NCBI RefSeq assembly: GCF_026914265.1
Contig: NC_069133.1
Coordinates: 13,138,375-13,202,374 of the forward strand
From: Mya arenaria
Taxonomy: Eukaryota; Mollusca; Bivalvia; Myida; Myidae
Length of the DNA: 64,000 nucleotides
Direction of reading: 5' to 3'
Position 1 is the first letter of the stretch. Each line of letters starts with the position of its first letter. A program made the translations under genes and the position numbers. Shown piece by piece: positions 59,371-64,000 of this stretch. The notes beneath the pieces are model-generated. The model saw nothing but the letters and a program-made list of their open reading frames with translations. It was not told the origin of the DNA and made no database searches.

Positions 59371-62300
59371 TAACATTAGCTATATGGGTTATTGATGACA
59401 ATTGAAATCAAATTCTTCGAATTGGCATATTTTGAGCGATAAGTGCATAAAAAACCAATAATATATGGCTAATTATTAGGAACATATTGATAGTATAAAC
59501 TCCCTTGGTACCGGTCCAATCAAGCGCCATTGAACCAACATTTCATTAATATCGTTCTGACGTAGATTTCCTCCATTAATATATAGGGTCTTCCTCATTG
59601 GTCCGTCGGCTTTATTGGTAGTCTGCGATTTAAGTAATAACTATTTTTTCAGCGGAATTCTGAAAATACATGGACGTAAGAAAAACAGTAAACTATTGTT
59701 TTTAAAAGTATTTAATAAATATGTATTCGTAGTTAAATACAATTTGGCTAGTTTTCTTGTACATATAGGATAATCACGTACCACCTAAAAAGTAATCCGG
59801 CTCAACAAGAATTATCAGTAGTAAGCACTGTAACATTTTTTCCTGGAAACGTTTACTCGAGATGGATTTTCTGTTGTAGAATAATATTGAAATGTAATTT
59901 ATATAATTTGTACCACAACTTTATTAGAACATGTAGTGTGAAGAAAGCGCTCTCACTAAAGGTTTCAAATAAATGTATATTTCGCGTTTCTGTCGCAATA
60001 TAATATATGGCTATTTTTGAGTCAAGTAAGATTTTGGTCTGTACATGTTACTTTGACACAGTACCTAACTGCACATAGATTTGTCATATATTTAAACATA
60101 TTCGTTGAAAGGGTATTCTCATACATTACATTTAATTCTATATCACTGTCAATCAAAGCGGAATGAAAAGAATAAAAAGAAAATAAATAGAAATACTAGA
60201 ATCTTATTTCCCAGTTCAGCAATAATGCAATAAACGTAGTAAATGCGATTAATGCATATATTCTCTAACACAACAATCGTTGTTCACACAATGTTTGAGT
60301 ATCTGAAAATGAAAAAAAAAAACCACACACCTAGAATCGGGATTTATAAATAAATTTCTCTAAAGTCTACATTTAAGCAATATAAATAGTATCGTACACG
60401 CATCTTGGAATAAATGGTTTACTATATTTTCCAAGTGTTTTTCAGGCTTCCACAGTCAATGTCTTGTGACGAAATCGACACTGTCAGATTACGCGTTCAC
60501 TTAAACGTAAACGGATACTTATTACGTCGTTAATTGATTGATAAAGACATTATCATGTCAATGTGTATCGTGTTTCCTGCAAGTAATTCTGTGAATAATT
60601 GATCTGTGTAATGTATTAAACAAGGAATTTTCGCCCAAGCAAAACCAATTTTGAATACTTCGAATCCGTACACATACTAACGATTACACATTAAATTCCA
60701 CAGCTGTTATAATGTTTAATTAAGTGTTAGGTCAAACGCTTTTAACAGATATCCTGTTTTTAAACGTAACACGTTACGCTATATTCGTAGCAAATCATTA
60801 TGTCATAACATTAAATGACACTCATTGCCTTTCTTTACAACGCTGACAAGGTCTAGGGTTATACACTTGTTTTCGTTTACCTTTGACTGTCTTTCCCACA
60901 ACTACTGTTTAAAACGTTGTATGTTAGAAAAAAAATCAGGTTTAAGTACATTCATTAAGATAGGCACTTTTGCTAGCTGATATAAGATGATATATTCCAT
61001 CCGTGTATCATTTCCGAGGTCACTTTGGCTAGTAACGCAAGAACCTCATTCTTAACTTGGCTTTATATTGAAGCATACACTATTTGGTTAAAAAAGTATT
61101 TATTTCAAAATTACATTAAAATGATTTACACAGTTATAGCATATTCAATATTAAAAGGTTGACGGAGGTAATGATACATGGAAGGTATACAAATGAAATA
61201 TGCCCAAAACAAAATAATTTGACAGAATTGAGAAAGAAACTATGGTAGTTTATACTATACCTCGCCTCTGTCAATCTTTTAAGCTGCTTGTAATGGTGTA
61301 AATGTTGTAATTATTTGTAATCGTTATAATTTAATGGATAATGTGAAAGGTGAATATAGAATATTTTAAATTTGATACTAAATGTACACATCGAAGTCTT
61401 GAAACAAAACTACGTATACTTTACGTACATGAAATTATATTAATGAATGACAAGTTAACCGGAAAGAAACCGTGAAAGATGGTATCTAAATTGATTTTTC
61501 TAAACTAAAGCAGATAATTGATAACTAATCTATTGAGCATGGAATTGAATTCAAATTGATGAGAGAATAAGATACAGTTAAGTGTTAACGTTTATCTATT
61601 CTGCTTAATAAACAAAACAGGCGACATGCTCGCCATCATGTAGCTATACTTTCATTCCGAAGACATGAAACTTAATTGTTTTCTAAATTCAAATTTTATG
61701 TTATTCATAAACAACACGTTTGAAATAAAAGCGTCAATCAAATGTCATGTATGAATTAATTTTTAACCAATAAAATATTGTTTCGGAGAATTAGACACTT
61801 TGTACTATAAATAAATATAAATAAAATAAAATATCTATCATATGTTTCCGGTCCAGATCAAAATAATCCGACACGTCGTCACTTGTTAACAAATAACTTT
61901 TATTTTCGCTCGAGCCGGAAACACATGATAGAGTTTTTTTGTAATTCTTTAATAATAAATTTGTCGGAAAAGTAATATGATTTTGGTGATAGTTTATGTT
62001 CAATTTTAAGTCCGGCATACTTATGTGTTTAATTGCGCTTACTTTAAACGACAAAGTGTACCTTTCAGAAAAAAAACAACATACGATAAAAAAAAATAGT
62101 GACGCGTTGTTGCGGGAGACTTATCTGGCAAGGACTGTGCCATATAGGTTTTTCCTGCTCGGCTAATTTCACATAAAATGTGTATCCCTTGGGCAGGAAT
62201 ATAAATTACGTAAGACACCTCCAAATTTGTGCCTAGCATTTAGACCTTGGACAAAATGGTATTCATATGTTATGAACACATTATAAACTCATACAGTACT

Positions 62301-63250
62301 GATTACTTAAATATTCATTCAGGCGTGTGCTTGTAGTATCGATTCATTAATTATTATTGTGTGATTTAGAACAAATGTTACCTGGGATGTTTTTTAAAGG
62401 GGGAAAAAGTTAAAAACATATAATGTATGTTAAGCAGACAATGAATCATGATAAACATACGAGTGACTACTATTAAGTATTTGAAAGTGCTGAAAAGACG
62501 TTTTTTTCCACCTAATGAAATGATATTCTTTCATTTCGCCAGCCATCTTCTGATCATTTTCGGAAAACGATAATTTGCATAATGTATACTCATCGGAAAT
62601 CATAAAGCGAAACGACAACACACATGAAAAGTACAACGCAAAAACGAAAGACATGGATACATCGCCGGAATCATCGGTATTAAGTATGTTTTTTTTTGCA
62701 TTTTTAATTCATATAACGAAGTATAAAAATGCGTTGTAATTTCCGAAAATAACGTTCACTTTCGTGAATATTCGAGAGAGTCCAAGTGAACCCATTCGAA
62801 CGTGAACGAGTCACCTGTTCATGTTCTCGCTGTCTTGCGGCTTTTCAGGGAAGCAGCGTGTTCAAATGTTGAACTTGATATAATTACTTTTCGTGTTGCA
62901 TCCATTTCGATTTGACAGCTATCTCATTAGTTTGCAAGATGAGTTCCATGGCATTTACGATATTACCCGAACTCATTTACGCTGGTGATCATGTATCTCC
63001 GTAAAACATAAAGGACCAGTCATTTAATATCTGTGCGTGTTCAGCTATTAATTACACTGTTACAGACTTGTTATCAGTAATTAATATTTTCCATAAATGC
63101 ATGATTTAATATTGAGTATTTAAAGGTTCATAACTCACAATAATTAGTTATGTTTGTTGCATTGATTATAAAAACGAGTATAACAAATAGAGAAACCATC
63201 CGATATAAAACCAATGATCATAAACGCATGTGCGACCAATATTCAACGCT
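59370..63250. repeat. Right flank of receptor unit E
   Basis: No gene. It is collinear with unit D (for example CCCTTGGTACCGGTCCAATC at 59,502 and 53,188; CAACACGTTTGAAATAAAA near 61,712 and 55,221). About 63,060-63,150 matches 23,730-23,860 and 27,730-27,830. Small minus ORFs at 61,791-62,054 and 62,430-62,654 have no recognisable features. Confidence 0.65.
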
Positions 63251-63719
63251 ATTCTGATTCCAACAATAATCGTTAGGAGTTTATCTTGATATAAACTAAT
63301 TTGCCTTATAATACTAAAGTTCTACCAGGCTTGTGATCATCTCATGTATATATCGACAGTTTAACCAGCGTTATATAGCGTGCAGCTTCACTAATGTATT
63401 TAAATGAGAAAATGATGACTGTGTAGGGCAATCAATATTTTTTCAATGATAAGACTAATTATATGTGAACGTGTTTTAGAACTTGGTCTTGCAAACAACC
63501 ATATTTTTTGGAAAGCGGGAGACGGCAAAACAAATGGTCTGTAAGTATTTTTTAATTCAAAGTTATTTATAGAAACAAAACACCGGTTTAACAAAATATT
63601 GGGGTTGAAAATAGAAAACAGCAGTAATCAGAACGTCAATCAATACCTTTCAAGAAACTGCCGAAATAATTTGAAATGCATGCTTTGATAAGATTTAACT
63701 TTTGAGTTTTTTTCTTTTT

Positions 63720-64000
63720 TTAGAATTGTTGGGATAAGAGTGAGGTTTGTGCACTTAAACTGGTTTAAATCCCTAGTAAATTTACATTTTACTGACCGTT
63801 CCAAGGTGGTACCTAACAATCCTTGATAAACATACCTAGTTTTTAAAATATAGTATGTATGCACTGTGCTGTTTGTTGAGTTTTGTGCTGTTCTTCCATG
63901 TTTCTTGTTTGTGATTTTTTGTTTTTATGTTCTATGTCTTTGGCGTTTACCAAGTGCCATTAAACCGGCTTAATGTTTAAACATTTTGCTACTGAGCTTG
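63720..64000 (+). repeat. Dispersed repeat, cut by the window end
   Basis: It contains CACTTAAACTGGTTTAAATC, ACCGTTCCAAGGTGGTACCT, GTTCTATGTCTTTGGCGTTT and ends ATTTTGCTACTGAGCTTG. The 3' part is the complement of 41,044-41,187, and fragments occur at 24.4, 31.7 and 36.7 kb. I recall this as a frequent bivalve repeat. It is not obviously coding. Confidence 0.65.

Overview
This is an AT-rich eukaryotic window with long non-coding stretches, tRNA-derived SINE-like repeats, fold-back (palindromic) elements, a decayed non-LTR retrotransposon and canonical polyadenylation hexamers. The repeat style and the receptor and Ig sequences suggest a lophotrochozoan, most likely a bivalve mollusc. The phylum is an inference from recall; nothing in the window fixes the species. 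I see no bacterial operon, Shine-Dalgarno or phage signal.

Most of the window is built from two families of segmental duplication. The first is a unit of several kilobases carrying a decayed class A GPCR that most resembles the invertebrate Dop1R2/DAMB-type dopamine receptor, plus conserved flanks. Copies with a recognisable receptor lie near 0-1.1 kb (copy A, minus), 13.7-14.1 kb (copy F, plus, inverted), 18.5-19.6 kb (copy B, minus), 25.1-26.2 kb (copy C, minus), 51.6-52.4 kb (copy D, minus) and 58.0-58.4 kb (copy E, minus). A receptor-less copy of the flank lies at about 41.4-45.4 kb. Every receptor copy has frameshifts, stops or internal deletions, so this is a receptor graveyard; no intact parent is in the window. 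The second family is a pair of paralogous segments at about 34.7-37.65 kb and 45.5-50.3 kb. The first carries a 337-bp fold-back element that the second lacks; the second carries a LINE remnant that the first lacks.

The clearest functional loci are in the middle. At 29.70-30.63 kb there is a single open stretch encoding three Ig domains with no visible signal peptide or membrane anchor; it looks like the 3' exon of a lachesin/hemolin-like Ig protein. At 32.44-32.58 and 34.21-34.35 kb there are two minus-strand copies of the U4 spliceosomal snRNA, carried in a tandem duplication of about 1.77 kb. The distal copy (34.2 kb) keeps both U6-pairing stems; the proximal one has substitutions in both and may be a pseudogene.

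Other items are a MITE with a target duplication confirmed by the empty site in a paralogous copy (27-317), a fold-back element with an internal array of about 22-bp repeats (32,835-33,139), a minus-strand DUF3504/Crypton-type recombinase-like remnant (56.8-57.2 kb), a 3'-end LINE fragment (about 47.5-49.74 kb), several SINE-like tRNA derivatives, a (TTA)n microsatellite (41.19-41.32 kb), and small tandem repeats. Coordinates of duplicated units are estimates read by eye.
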